64,000 bases of DNA from Lathyrus oleraceus (Eukaryota; Streptophyta; Magnoliopsida; Fabales; Fabaceae): NCBI RefSeq assembly GCF_024323335.1, contig NC_066581.1, positions 294,758,536 to 294,822,535 on the forward strand, written 5' to 3'. Under the pieces are notes generated by a model. It was given only the letters and a program-made list of their open reading frames with translations, had not been told where the DNA came from and did no database searches. The stretch's first letter is position 1, and every line of letters begins with the position of its first letter. The position numbers were made by a program, and so were the translations under genes. Of the stretch, positions 44,607-58,300 are shown one piece after another.

Positions 44607-45078
44607 TGTGAGTGTAACTTTCCGCTAGATGTATTTTGTATGATATCAAAACTAGGATACTTTAGTGTTTATGTATATTGGATGATATCATCTGAGTCTT
44701 AATGTGCATCTTAGCATTAGGAAGCATAAAAACATTTTGAAATAATGTAGAAAAGGTTTCATGCATTAAAAATAGGTTTTTATGAGAAAAACAAACTATG
44801 TGTCGACACATACGTGTTACAGGTTGACACATAGAAGACAATTTTTTCTATGAGTCGACAAATATGAGTTACATGTCGATACATGTAAGTCATTTTTAAA
44901 GCCTGTAGCTTATGTTTGATTGTCAATTGTATGTGTCGACACATGACCTATACAGGTCGACACATGCATCAAATGTGTCGACACATCACTTACATAGGTC
45001 GACGCATGCAGCGCATTTTTCCAAAAATTCATGATTTTTTCAAATCTTTTGCATTCCTTTTGCCTCCAACTTGGACAC

Positions 45079-45252
<174 letters not shown>

Positions 45253-45850
45253 TTTATGCATAGACACAAACAAACTACATGTAATCATTCTTTGTTTGGG
45301 TGCCATCTAAAATCAGTGTTGATAACATCCAATTTAGGTTGTTGAATTGTAAATTGGGTTGAGATCTTTGAGGGTTTCAAATAAGAAAACCAAGTTGGGG
45401 TTTTCCTTCAAGATCAATTAGGGATTTGGAGGGTTTTAACAAGATTATGCAATTTGGACCTGATCGATTGAAAGCTTTGAAGAACGGGGGTTTCTTGCAA
45501 AGGAGTAGCAGGAGACAGTTGATCATATTGGTAAATCTTGGGTTACAACAATTCACAATTTGGATTCGATCGAGTGAAACCTTTGAAGAATATAGGGTTC
45601 TTGCAAAGGAGTAGCGTGAGATGGTGATCAAATTGGTATTGTTGGGTGACTTGATCAATCTCAGATCAAGGGAACAAAAAGTGTTAGAATCAACATCAAA
45701 CATATGGTTTGTAGGGTTGTATTTCTATGTTTCTCTTGTATTCTACTTTTGCAAAGTAAGGTTAATTTTCATTATCTCAATTCGAGTTCGAATTCAGGAA
45801 AAGCGTACCCATAACAAGGCCGATTGGGGAATTGCCTAAACAAATCCTTG

Positions 45851-45996
<146 letters not shown>

Positions 45997-46499
45997 TTTA
46001 CATTTCATTTGTAAATTATTGAATTCATCGATTGTGCGATCAATAAGTTTGGTTAAACCTTTTGATAACCATTTGAAAAATGTCTTGTTGAGTTGATCAC
46101 AATCTATTATATTATGTTTGTATTTGAAGATCAACAAAACCATACAAAATTCTAAACGAAATCGATTACACACAAGGTGTTCGATAATTTGTCTCTATTG
46201 AAATTTTGTGTATTTTGTCACTGGGAGAAGACCTTACTTTTAGTCTAGAATTCAATTGATTATGGTTAAAAGTATTTTTATCAAAAAAACATCATTATCA
46301 TAACTCGATTCTACACACGCATATCCAAGTTTTTTTATAGCGGTTCGGTTTAGACGATTCGATTCGGGTCACTTCCGATAGCCGTTAAATTTTTCAAAAC
46401 AGTTTTTGTAAAGCTTGTTTTTAACTTGGGATCTATTCACCCCCCTATAGATTGTTGCATATCGTCTAACACATCACACAATACAAAAGGTTCTAAAAT

Positions 46500-49252
46500 C
46501 CTAAGCTTATGGTTTCTTAAGAAGATCTAACACAACTCTAAGATCTGCAACCATAATGTCTTGTCTAGCATCCATTTACTACATCCTTTCATCCATATCA
46601 GTTTTCTTGACAACCATGGCTTGTTGAGTAGCAGCAATAGAGGTCAGTTTTTCTTCCAAAAGCTCTTGCCTTCTACTGGAGGATATGACAGATTCTAAAG
46701 TGACATCCTTCATATTCTGAATAACTGATACAACAGATGTTAAAGAGACTCCCACTTAGCAACATAGGCTACTGGGTCAGAGGAAGAAGTTCTCTTTTCG
46801 ACCAGATTCTATACTTTATCCAAAAATACAGATTTGATTACATCCAGGTTGGTTTGGATAAAAGGTGGATGAGATGGAATGTTAATCTGTGAAGGCCAGG
46901 GGATTGGTTTTTATGCATGTATGGGTTTGGGGAGGTTTCAGAGTGAAGATAGTCAAAACAGATATATTCAAATTCAATTCTAGATTCAGATGTTAATTGA
47001 ACAAGAGATAGATCCAGAACATTTTGTTCAAATTCAATCTAGAGTTCAGATGGAACTTGACCTTTGAGTTGAGTATGAACAAGGCTTGGTACTTTATGAG
47101 ATGTAGATTTAGGTGATGGTTGACGGGGTTGAGTTTTTGGTGGAGAGGTAATTTTTTGTTGGACTAAGGTTACATGTTCTATTTTAGAAGCAGGACGTTT
47201 TTAGGTTAATGGTAGGTTTTGAGGAGAAAAAATTTGAATAGGAATGGCATGGATATATTTGATGATCATAGGTGAAGGTTTTGCAGATTTGAGGTTAAGG
47301 TGAGCTTTGAATCTCGCTTCATCATACTCTGACTCAGAGCTAGAATAAGTAGCTTTTCCCATAGAAACATATATGGAGGGTTCAAGCATTGTGTTCAGGG
47401 GTGATGGTTATTCAGAAGCAGAGAATATAATCCATTGATTTTGAACATCAGTGGATTCATCAACAGGGAGTGAATGGTGTTTTGGAGATTGATTGGGTGA
47501 GGAAATTAGTGAGGGGGTTGGAGATATATGGTTATGGTGGAGTAATCAAAACCATCTTCAGAAATAAGGTTACGATCAATATGTGTCATACCAGTATTTA
47601 GAGCTTCTGAAGTAGTCATATTTTCTTCTACATCAGCTTAGGAAACTATTTCTCCAGGAAAACTAGAAGCTTCGGTCTCAATAGACTTCACCCTAGCAAT
47701 TACTTCTGCAGCTTGAACCTCTACAATCTCCAGATCACCAATAGCAGTAACTTCTTCAATCAAAGCACCCGAGGTTTTTGAATACTTCTCTAATTGATCT
47801 AACATAATAGATGCAAACAGTTGAGAAATTTTGAAGGTAGACTCTACCACACTCTCCTGAGCAACAACATTTGTACCTTTCTTTCTTCTAATTAGGGACT
47901 CACTAATATCCTCTTCTTCCTCATCCTCTTCTATGTCACGTAGTTTTCTCAACTTCTACCTTCTTAAAGGTGCATCAAATGAGACAAAGGAATAAGACAC
48001 CTTTGAAGGAGTCCTTCCATTTCTTATCTTGGATGACATTAAGAAAGTAGAAACAATGACTTCTTCAATCTCTTCCTCAATCTCCTTTATTTTCTTAGAT
48101 GGCTTCTGAACATCCTTTTGAGCAACTGAAGAAACATGCTTCCTCTTTTTAAAAGGATTGAACACTTCATCAGGTTTATCAGGTAAGTCTTTCAATCTAA
48201 TAACCTCCCCATCTTTGAATGTTTGTTCAATGTATAATCTGATTACTTCAGGATTATCCATCTTGATGACGACAGGATAATCCTCAAGATAGTCAGGATT
48301 AGTAAATATGACTGAGAGAGATGCCCTTGAAGCTACCACATCACTTTTCTTCAGAAGCTTCATGTTTGCAAGAACAAAATCAAACATGATATTTCCATGA
48401 ATCTCTTCCAGATCCCCATTGTCAGGAAAAGTTTTAAGGGCATCAACTAGATGACCCTGATAAAATAGTTTAGAAAATAGTTTGGCATATGGAACATTCT
48501 TCTTGAGAAGCTTTGTGTTATCCTTGATAGCCTTACATAGGTGATTTAAGATGTATGCATAGAGATTTATCTTATCTTCATTCTTCATGTAGAAGATAAA
48601 ATGCTTGTGATCCCATGAGATATGATAAGTACTCCCTTCTCTAGGGATCATACACCCTAAGAATTTTGAATAAAAGCTAAAAATTATTATTCATGTTCTT
48701 GACCTTTCCAAAGTCAGAAAAACACAAATTACCAGCATTATCAAACAAACATATTTTTGATAGCATCTGCTTCAGGACTGTTCTCTTTATTTTTTAGAAC
48801 AAACCTTCTAAAGTTTGGTGCCTTCAAAAGTTTAGCAATCTTATTTTGAGTGATGACAACATCAACACCCATTGCTGTTGATCTGATTTCTACTTCTTCA
48901 AACCCACTTCTTCTCTATTCTTTCCTTTCAAAGAACTATCTTTCTCAACCAGCTGATTCAGTTCCACCGATGCAACATGTTCATCAAAAATTTCAGTCAT
49001 AACCCATAAATCTCTGACAAGATAAGGGTAAGTTGGCCCATTCATCATATCAAAGAATGAAGACCACTTTTGTACTCTGAAGTAGCTTTATTGATCAAAC
49101 CCATTGAAATTGAAGGAGTCGAAGTCAATAATTTGTTCCACCAAAAGCTTCAGATCATCTTTATTGATATCCATGGTTTTAGGCTTGATAGTCATACTTT
49201 TGCCAGACTTGACAATCGTGTGTGCATGTTGAGAAGATGATGAGGACGCCAT
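46500..49252 (-). pseudogene. SIRE env-like ORF, broken
   Basis: Starts MASSSSSQHAHTIVKSGKSM at 49252. After frame breaks it reads MIPREGSTYHISWDHKHFIF (48651), then PYAKLFSKLFYQGHLVDALK, IHGNIMFDFVLANMKLLKK, a basic stretch FNPFKKRKHVSSVAQKD and an acidic run KKIKEIEEEIEE. A frame step at 47955 leads to LRDIEEDEEEEDISESLI, then ITSIGD-like helical parts. The C-terminal helix (AATQQAMVVKKTDMDERM, then DIMVADLRVVLDLL) ends about 46500. This is the second ORF of SIRE-like elements, called envelope-like by position; no signal peptide or clear membrane segment is visible, and its function is unknown. Many stops make it non-functional. Confidence 0.7.
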
Positions 49253-49899
49253 TGATGAACTAAGATTTTAGGGTTTATAGGATTCTTTTGAAAAAAAGGG
49301 TTTTTGAGAGGAGGTTAGAGAAAACAAAAGTGTAGGAAGTGAGAAAGTGAAGTGTGTGTTTATGATATAAATAAAGTGTTTTGAGTGAAAAATAATTTTA
49401 AGCAAAACAGAACATAAATACAAAAAGAAACAAGAAATGATTAAATAAAGGCAAATAACCAAGAATTGAAGAGTTTTTACTCAATAGTTACAATCCATGT
49501 GTCAGAAGACGTTTCAAATTTATGACACGTAAGCAGACAAGTGCCAAAGGCAGAAACAATAATTTTATCCAGTTGTGTGCATATCAGAGGCAGATAATCT
49601 TAAACTTAGTTGCAGAGGCTGAGATGGTTCATATATACATTAGATGATAGTTTAGAGCACATGATTATAGTAGATTCTGGACATCATCATACTTTGCTAC
49701 TCCAATCGGATGTAAGCACAAATTAGTATACATTGGTAAAGTATAAGAGTTTCAATCAATCTGATAGAAGTAGAATTAAAACAGTGAAGTGTAATTCTTC
49801 TTCCATAAATAAGAATGACTTAAAACAATAAGATTAAAATCTACTTCATAAATACAGATACATACCTTTCTTTGTGCATCTTATGATCTTCTATAGATG
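49253..49899 (-). other. Spacer between gag/protease and env-like ORF
   Basis: Non-coding. Integrase, RT and RNase H, which should lie here (over 3 kb), are absent, so a deletion breakpoint lies in or next to this stretch. Confidence 0.6.
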
Positions 49900-52184
49900 T
49901 TGTTCTTGAGGAACAACATTATTCCAACAATGCTTTTCAGAAATACACCAGGAGTTATCTTAGACTCCAAAGTAGTTGAATGAGCTTCAGAGATGTAACA
50001 AGAGTTTAAACCACCAGCAACATAGGACGTCCTTAGTCTTCCCAGTACCAATAATCTTTTCTTACCAGTTTCTTCAAGATTCCACATTTCCTTCCTCCTT
50101 TAGAGTTAGGATTTGGAATGTAGGCCTTCTTCTTATTGTAAGTTTTAAGCAAACATTGTCCTGAAATAATAGTTGTTGCTTGGCTTTTTCCCTTTAGCAT
50201 ATATGCATCAAACATAATCTCATCCTTTGGTAGACATACTCTTATGGGTCCTTTGAGGTTAGTTTTGTAGGGCTTCCTCTTGCTTTGAGCCTTAGCCTTA
50301 TAGTAAGGTCTAGACTCATTCCAAACTTTTTGTTTACAAGTATTTTGTCTCATATAAGTATTGACTTTGACTTCTGATCCTCTTGGAACCTTTGATTTAA
50401 CAACTTTGAGTTCTGGACTCATCAGAACCTCTAACTTGAGAATCTTAGGTTCAATTTTTCTTAGAACTTTTGATCTTTGAGTCTGTGATTCTAATTTCTT
50501 TAGAATTCGTGAATCATCCATCACGGATTACAATTGGTTCAGAACTTTACTATTTTTAGCAGCAGGCATAAAATAAGCACTCAACCCTTTTTGAGTAGTG
50601 CTTGAAGAAGAAGGATTTGAAGGTTTCATCAAGATATTCGTCCTTAGATTATATGGTTTCTGATGATAACCAAAACCTTCTTATTTGCTCTTACTTACTC
50701 CATAGATCATGGAAGCAAGTTTGGTTCTATTGTATCCAGATATGACAAACTATTGAAGAGCAGATTCATACTTATCAATAGGTTTGTCAGACATATCTTT
50801 TATTAAAGCAATCTGATCTCTTTCAAGGTTTTCAAAATTTTCTTTAGAGACGTTTAGTTCATCTCTTACAAGACCATATTGCTTCTTTAAAATTTTCATA
50901 TGTCTGGCTTTATGTTGATATCTTTTCATAAGATATTGACATAAAGTAATTAAATCAGATCTAAAGAGTTTAAAAAATACATCTTATGTATCTTATGAGA
51001 CTGAGTCTGAGCCAACTCCAATTTCTGAAACTGAAAGTGTTGAGGCCATGAAAGTAAGTTTGGTTTCTTATTTATCAACTTCTTCTTCATTGTCAAGTTC
51101 TTCCCATGTGTCCATGAGACCTTTCTTGAACTTGCTTTTGAAGTTGTTCCTTTGAAAGTTTTCCTTTTTTCTTTCGTCCTTCTGCAGATCTGGACAGTCA
51201 ACTATGTAATGATCGGGCCTCTGACAATTGAATCAGCCCTCCTGATCATCTTTATCATTTCTAGAACTAGACCCTTTGAAGCCACTGCTTCTACCATAGA
51301 ATTTGTTCTTCTTTTTTATCAAGTGTTGAAATCTTTTAATGATGAAAGCCATTTCATCATTATGAAATTCCCCATCAGAAGCTTCATCATGAGTGGCTTC
51401 TTTATGCTCCTTAGTCTAAGAAAATTTCTCATTTCTCCTAATAGAATTTAAATCCATTGTTTTAAATTGCTTTACAGGCTCATCTATATTCAGCTCCATC
51501 TCATGGCTTTGGAGATTGCTAACAACACTTTCAAGACTTAATGTGTTTAAGTATTTAGCCTCTTGAATAGTATTGACTTTGGGTTTGTATTTTGCAGGAA
51601 GACTCATAAGAATCTTCTTGACATGATCAAAAGTAGTGTAGCTCTTATTCAAGACCTGAAGTATAGGCACAAGAACTTGAAATCTTGAGAACATAATTTC
51701 AATGTTCTCATCATCTTTCATTCTGAACAACTCATATTTATGAACCAAATATTTGTTTTAGCTTCTTGAATTTGTTTTATATCTTCATAGATAGCACATA
51801 TAAAATTAAAGATGGTTTTGGTAGTAGACTTAACAATGATCTTTATGTTCTCATAATGAAGCAAAGCATCAACAAGAATGTTTCTCACTCTTTGATGTTT
51901 TATGTATATCTTTTTCTGAGCAGGAGTGAGAGACTTTATGTCATAAAAATACCAACACCATTGACATGAATGTCAATGCCATCTTCCAAGATATCCCATA
52001 ACTCATCATCCAGGCCAATGATGTGAGTGTACATCTCACTCTTCCACCATTCAAATTCAGTAAAATCTCAACTGAATGTTGGTGGTCTAGCAATATAATT
52101 GTTTTGACTAGATGTACTTTGATTGTTGCTATTATTCCCATGAGGAAGACTAACAGGACTAGTTACTTCAAAATAATCAAGCAT
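49900..52184 (-). pseudogene. SIRE gag and start of protease, broken
   Basis: Starts MLDYFEVTSPVSLPHGNNSN at 52184. UBN2 gag parts are FEWWKSEMYTHIIGLDDELW and KYELFRMKDDENIEIMFSRF, then FQVLVPILQVLNKSYTT and LPAKYKPKVNTIQEAKYLNT. A zinc knuckle appears in broken frame (CQRPDHYIVDCPD, about 51180-51240). The long gag tail contains NLKGPIRVCLPKDEIMFDAY and KGKSQATTIISGQCLL. Near 50050-49950, shifted frames give KIIGTGK and VAGGLNSCYISEAH, the usual run into the protease/GAG-pre-integrase region. Multiple stops and frameshifts. The gag start lies 65 bp from the PBS. Confidence 0.78.
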
Positions 52185-52247
52185 GATGGAAGCTGTATTT
52201 TTCTCAAGATTTTTTTTGCACCAATGTTAAGTGTTATAGTACATATT

Positions 52248-52262
52248 GTACTCTGATGCCAA
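52248..52262 (-). promoter_or_regulatory. Primer-binding site of the SIRE-like element
   Basis: Minus-strand TTGGCATCAGAGTAC is a one-to-two-base variant of TGGTATCAGAGC, next to the LTR end at 52264. Confidence 0.75.
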
Positions 52263-52263
52263 C

Positions 52264-52373
52264 TGAAGGTGAGAAAAATATACAAGAAAAAGGGGGAGGG
52301 GGTTGAATTGTGTATATCAAAAGTGTTTCACTTTTGATAAGAATAACTTCAAAATCTGAACAAAGTTCAGAGT
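52264..52373 (-). repeat. 5' LTR stub of the SIRE-like element
   Basis: 110 bp matching 42051-42160 of the 3' LTR; similarity stops exactly at GTTCAGAGT where the next LTR starts. Confidence 0.85.
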
Positions 52374-54054
52374 TGTTCACAAGATTATGAGTATATCGGA
52401 TTAACTAACTGCAAGTATACAGTCTATCGTGTAGTTTTAAAAGATATCGATCCCACAGAGACCTAACTATCAATCTATCTATTCTAGTTGCTACGGTGTT
52501 TATCTAAGGCGAATGAATTAAGCAAAGGAGAGGTGAAAATAAATAACTTTAATAAATTTAGGCAAATAATACCGGGATGTGGCTCTCATCAAACAACAGT
52601 ACTATTGATTGCTTCTAAATAGGATTGATGTACGGGGCAATATTTTCAACTTTGAAAAGAATGTAATTGAACATGAACTGCCGCTTTCGTGTATTCATAA
52701 CCGGATTTAACTCTCTAATTTATACCTTCCACTGTCATGTGTGACCGGCGCTTAATGCATTAAAGTAGTAAATCATATTTTAAGAAATCAAATTCTTTAC
52801 TTAGCTAAAAAGTAGTTTTGATTGGAAAATTTAACTAAAAGGGGTTCTAGACTTTCGCTCTAGTAACCGGATCCTAAACCTATAAACGCGTCCGTAAATA
52901 GTTTTAGAACCTCCTTCTAGAAATATTAGACTTTCCTAGTTAATTTGAAAATTGATTTCGCGGTATTAATTAAGCAAAAACAAACCAATCTTATTCTTTA
53001 ATGTTAGACGAATTTCGATCTTACCCGACGTTTTCACAGCTCTACTTTCATAGTGACTGATTTAATTGAGTTTAGAAAGATTGCATTAAAACCAAAACAA
53101 CCCATAATCAAAATCCTAAAGCAACAACAGTTAGAGTACCGTCAAGTGACGGTCCTCACATCCCAACATCAATAAATTAGCTGGACATGCTTATGACAAA
53201 CATGAAAACATAAGTTTGAAGCTTAGAAGTAGACATTATGGAAAAGTAGTTTAAAACAATATGGTGCGATAAATAAGACTTGTAAATAAAAGAAGTAGTG
53301 CGGGGCAAGGTAAATAGAGTGCGAATAAATAAATAAAGTGGTAATAAAATGAGAAATATGATAAAAACCTACTCCAAACGGAGGCTTGAATCTGGTACAA
53401 AATAAATTGTTGAAGACTTGTAAATGAATATAAATGGCAACAAGATTAAAATGCGGGAAAATAAAGTGCTCCAAACTTCGTTAAAACTCGATTCTCTTTG
53501 GTGTTATAACCCCTCGATGTGACGAGTTATAACTTTTGATAGGTAATTCTAGTGCTTAAGATTGTGCTAAGCTTGGATGCCTTGGAAAATGAAGCTTAAA
53601 GCCTATTTATAATGTTCTAAAGTCCAAAATGTCAAGTGGGGTGGTTCTTCAGTCGTGGGAGAAAATATAGGAGTACATTGGGTGAGTGGAAGACCAAGCA
53701 AATCCATTTTCTAACCGCCTGGCCTTCACAAAGGATGGTGAATGCCATGACAAAGTGGCGAACGCCATCTTCCTAACGCGTGGAAGAGTGGGTCAATCCG
53801 CCCGTTGGTGAGTGGGACATGTCATTTCTAATATGGCCTTCTCCATTGCAAACGCCATGTAGGTCACCTTATGTGTAATTTCCCATTTTTCTTTGTTTTG
53901 CATCCGAATTGCTTCGTTTCTTCGCACATGGCCCCTATATGGTCAAATACCTAAAATGCATACAAAATACCCACATAACACTGGAAATTAAGGTAAAATG
54001 ACAATAAAACAAGTATAAAACGAGTCAAAATAACTGTGTAATTTGGTGTTATCA
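52374..54054 (-). repeat. 3' LTR of the second Athila-like element, 1681 bp
   Basis: On minus it begins TGATAACACCAAATTACACA and ends CATAATCTTGTGAACA. It is preceded on minus by the purine-rich GTGTGAGGGAGTT (PPT, 54055-54067). It does not resemble the Athila-like LTR at 1543-2620 beyond general style. Confidence 0.75.
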
Positions 54055-55063
54055 AACTCCCTCACACTTGAACCTTTGCTTGCCCCCAACTAAACACTTG
54101 TGAAGAAGAAAACAATGGTGCCTTTGTAAATGTTCAAGGCTAAAGACTCTAATCATTCAAGGTCATATTGATAGGTACTAACTCGTAAACCAAGGGTATT
54201 GTAACAACACATTCCTCATTTGCAGTCACAAATCTCCTCTCTATACAAACTAATTCGCATTATGTCGTTTTGCCCAGGCCTAACTTACTCGTCTCATGGT
54301 TCGTCCTTTTTCATTCGGGCGCAATCACATTAAGCCCGTTATCTGTTCACACACGGTAATTGAACCTGTTAGTGACCATGATCCATATTATGTCAAAAAT
54401 TCTGATGAATATGCAATGTTCTTAGAGGTTTCACAACCGTTAGGCTAAATGATCGGGTGAGGGTCACCTAACTTAGAAGGCGAATTCCTTTAATTCTTTT
54501 TCTTACTTTTCCAGATTTTTGCTTCTTTTTTCTTTCTTTTTACCATGCGATCATTCACCTATTTGCATCGGTCCACTTACTCGATGGTAATTCAGATGGT
54601 GCTGACTGCTAGGATAAACTACTCAAAGACTTATTTAGGGGCGAGATTTCAAGGTCGTGGCATAACAAATATCCAAATTGATCTCCATCACTAGGAGACT
54701 TATGGTGTTAAGACGATACTGATTTTTTGAGGGTTTTCCCAAGTCTATATAACCTTTTCGTAACTTGTCTAATAACCATGAAATTTCAAATCACACTTGT
54801 TCTCTTAAAAAGAAAAAAAAATTGTATGGCTCATGAAATGGAAGAATTAATAACCAGCAAAAACCACGCATAAAGACTATAAGTAATAAATTTATCTAGC
54901 AAGCAGGGAAAATAAAATAGGGGAAATAATCAAAACATGCATTAAAAATTAGAAAAGTTAGCAAAAGCCCAAAGGTGCATAATGGAAATGAGTAAAATAG
55001 CTGCAAAATAAAAGTAAAGTAAATTTAATGACAGTGAAAAAAAGTTCTTCCCCCACACAAGAA
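54055..55063 (-). other. PPT and 3' untranslated region of the Athila-like element
   Basis: The polypurine tract next to the LTR is followed by about 1 kb of non-coding sequence. The region has no ORF that I can support. Confidence 0.6.
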
Positions 55064-55357
55064 CTAAACATTGTCCTCAATGCCTAAAGATTTGCGGATG
55101 GAGTAGAGTTCTTGATAAATGTGGTTCATCTGTTCCTGCATAGAATCCACGAAGTGATGTAGAACATTACTGAGAGTTGAGATATCGGTTTTTATGGCAG
55201 TAAGTTCAGCGGTAAGTGGGTCATGATTAATGGGTTTAGCTAGAGGTGATAAGAGGGCTTCTTCAGTATCATATTATTGGTACTCTGCTTGATTTCCCAA
55301 AAGGTATCACCAGTTGTCACGATTATGTACGTTCGTCTTGTTCGGGTTTGGGATAGT
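55064..55357 (-). pseudogene. C-terminal end of Athila 3' ORF (env-like), truncated by Ogre
   Basis: The minus-strand frame reads PLLSPLAKPINHDPLTAELT, AIKTDISTLSNVLHHFVDSM and QEQMNHIYQELYSIRKSLGI, then stops, with GTGTGGGGG directly after. The coiled-coil end followed by a G-rich tract is usual for the last Athila ORF. The upstream part is cut off at 55357 where the Ogre LTR begins. Confidence 0.55.
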
Positions 55358-58300
55358 TGTCGCATCTGCGAAAAATAACCGGCGGGCCGAAACAAACATA
55401 ACACAGAGCCGCCACCGTGCGTTATTTATCCCAAAGAGGGAAAGGAAACGCTCAGAGTAAACCTGGAAAGAACATGGTCTCGCGACCAAAGAGAATGGGA
55501 TCGGGAGTCGGTTACGCGAGGGGAAGGTGTTAGCACCCCTCACGTTCGTCGTACTCGACGGGATCCACGCTCTAAAAGAAAGAAAAGGTTGCTAAAATAA
55601 ACAGACAAACATCATACACACACGCTAAAACAACACAGGTGGGGGAAAAGAAGAGAGGGCTCGCTAGGACATCGCGTCCTATGCCTACGTATCTCGTCTG
55701 GAACGAGAATCAGAGCTGCCGTAGTTCGGCTCACGCACGCCAAACAACACAAGACACACACAGGCAAACATGGAGCCTGAATGCCAATCACTGGACTTAC
55801 ATCAGCATCCGAACCAAAACACACGCACACTGGAACCCAGATGCCACTCGATGGACTTATACCGGCTTCCAAGCACACAACAAGAACAAACAAACAACAA
55901 ATTGCTAAGGAGTCGGGAACTCGAGCCTAGCAATCGTCAAACAACACACACAAAAAGCAAAAAGGTTGCCCGGAGAGGTCTCGCACGACCACCTGCCTAC
56001 GTATCTCGTCTGGAACGAGAATCAGGGCGACGTAGTTCCCCTGAACGGGAAAAAGATTCTAGCCAGATACAAAGGGAGACACACTACTAGGAAGCTGTAC
56101 TCGAGCCTAGTGTTATCATGCATATCAACCCTAAGTTGTGGTTTCTATCTACTTGCACTACAGCAAGCTAATCCTAACCAGGAAAAACAAAGCATGCAAG
56201 CATAAACAAAGCAAATCAAACATTCACATTTAGCACACACTATATCCAGTCAAGTGGACTCAAACAAAGGGTTCGACTGCCGAGGCAAGTCATCTGTACA
56301 AGGTAGTGTTCGCTCTTAACCCTGACATTGAGAGTCAGGGTAAAGCGGATGAAAGGTGAGTGAGGGGTGTGCCTCACAGCTCTTATCCCTGGCCAGGGAG
56401 AGCATCAGACAAAGGAGCGTGGGTTCAGAATGGGGGAACCCTTCTACGCTCAAGACACAGACACAACTGTACAATGTACAAGATCTTGGGTTAATGTCCC
56501 AATGCATCAAACACAAGTAGTGTGAGCAGAGGGACGACTCAACAAGAATAGCAGGAGATAGGTTGCTTATCTCTTGGGTTCTGCCAATTTGCCTTTATGA
56601 AGGACTTTCCTGCTTAGCACAATAATAAACAAACACAAACATTGCCCCTTAAGGGGGACTTCAGACAGGTGCCTGGCCAAGTAACAGGCCAGGTCTTCCA
56701 GACTACATGGAGTCAAGAGAGTCTACCTCTATTGGTTAAACAACCAAGCAACAGCAAGCAAGTTCAAAAAGAACTGAAGCGACTATGGTACCTGAAATCA
56801 ATCTAGCACAATTAGTACTCAGACAAACCAACATTAAACAGCAAAAGTCAACAGTCAATACAATGTACAAGCAATGCCATGTGCAAAGCACAATCAACTC
56901 AATTGAGTCAAGCATCCTACAAAACACACAAGTTAGTTTACAACAAGCAACCAAACCCAATTCAATCAACTTGCATTTTCCTCCTTTTGCTTCCTAACCT
57001 GAAACTCAAACTCAAACATGAGAAACTAGACCACTAGGCCAAGCCTAGGGTCCAAAAGAGATGAAAAATCCAAAACAGCAAGTGAAAATCATCCAAAATC
57101 ACAATCAAACAATTTAGAATCCAATCCAATTGGTTCCATGCTCATATCATTCATCATTATCATTTTATGCACAAAATAACACAAAACATGCAATTTGCAA
57201 CCCCAAAGGACCTAACAGAATGATCTCAATCAAATTCATATCAAAACAGCCCAATAAATTCCACAAAAATTCAACTCTAAACAGAACATATCGAATGAAT
57301 AGCATATCAAATTTCAGCTCATTTGGACAAGAGGAAGTAGGTCAATGAAAATCAAAAGTCCAGACAAGTTCAAGCAAGCCAACACAAGGCATCAAAACAA
57401 GTACCAACTTCCATCAATCATAAAACAGTGACAAAGCATGAGAAATGAATGGGATCAAAACCATAATGACCTATAATGTGTCTACAATCAATCCACCAAA
57501 TTTCACAACCATCCTATTAAGCATGAGAATTTCACAAGCTAAATACAAACATGTGTCACAAAAAATCACAAAATGAGCCAACAGAGGAGAAAATTCCAAT
57601 CAATTAGGAAATGCAAGCAATAATTCCAGAAAAATTCACATGTATTCTCAACATACCAATGCTCAATCATGCAAACGTTTGGCTCAATCCAATGTCCCTA
57701 GGCATGGCAAATAAAATCATGAAGTTCACAATGCATAGTGTGACACTCATTGTCACACTCCTAATCAAAAATTCATATCTCCTCAACCAGGGATCCAAAA
57801 ATTGCAAACTATACATAAAAATCGCCATCAAAGAGTCCAGAATAAGCACAAAAAATTTCATCAATTTATTTGTAGGCATCATCATTTTATGAATGAAATG
57901 GCATGGCATGTACAAAATGAACACACTCAATCAATCCCTAAGCATTTTTAATTTCCACATGTGCACAAAAATATTAAAAATCATCATTAAAATCTACACA
58001 TCATAAGGAGCATGGTGAAAAAAATCTCACTCAATTTGGACAAAAAATGAATCCTCTATGAATTTTTAAAGATCATGTGAAAAAAATGAAATAAAATGAG
58101 AAAAAGAAATAGAAATAAAACAAATTAATTCTGATAATGGCACAAGCGTAATTTTGATGAACGCGGCCAAAACGACACCGCTTCCCATTAATGCGTTGTC
58201 ACGCTCCTATTGGCTATGGGCGTGCGGTAAACACAATTTGAAAGCCAGGCCATGGAAAATTGGATCAAACGCATGTTCATCATGTTCTTGAGCAAGAACA

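Noticed and set aside
55639..56205. Basic, Thr/His-rich ORFs of 79-106 aa
   Set aside because: Entirely inside the Ogre 3' LTR and not conserved in frame in the homologous solo LTR at 26619-31638.
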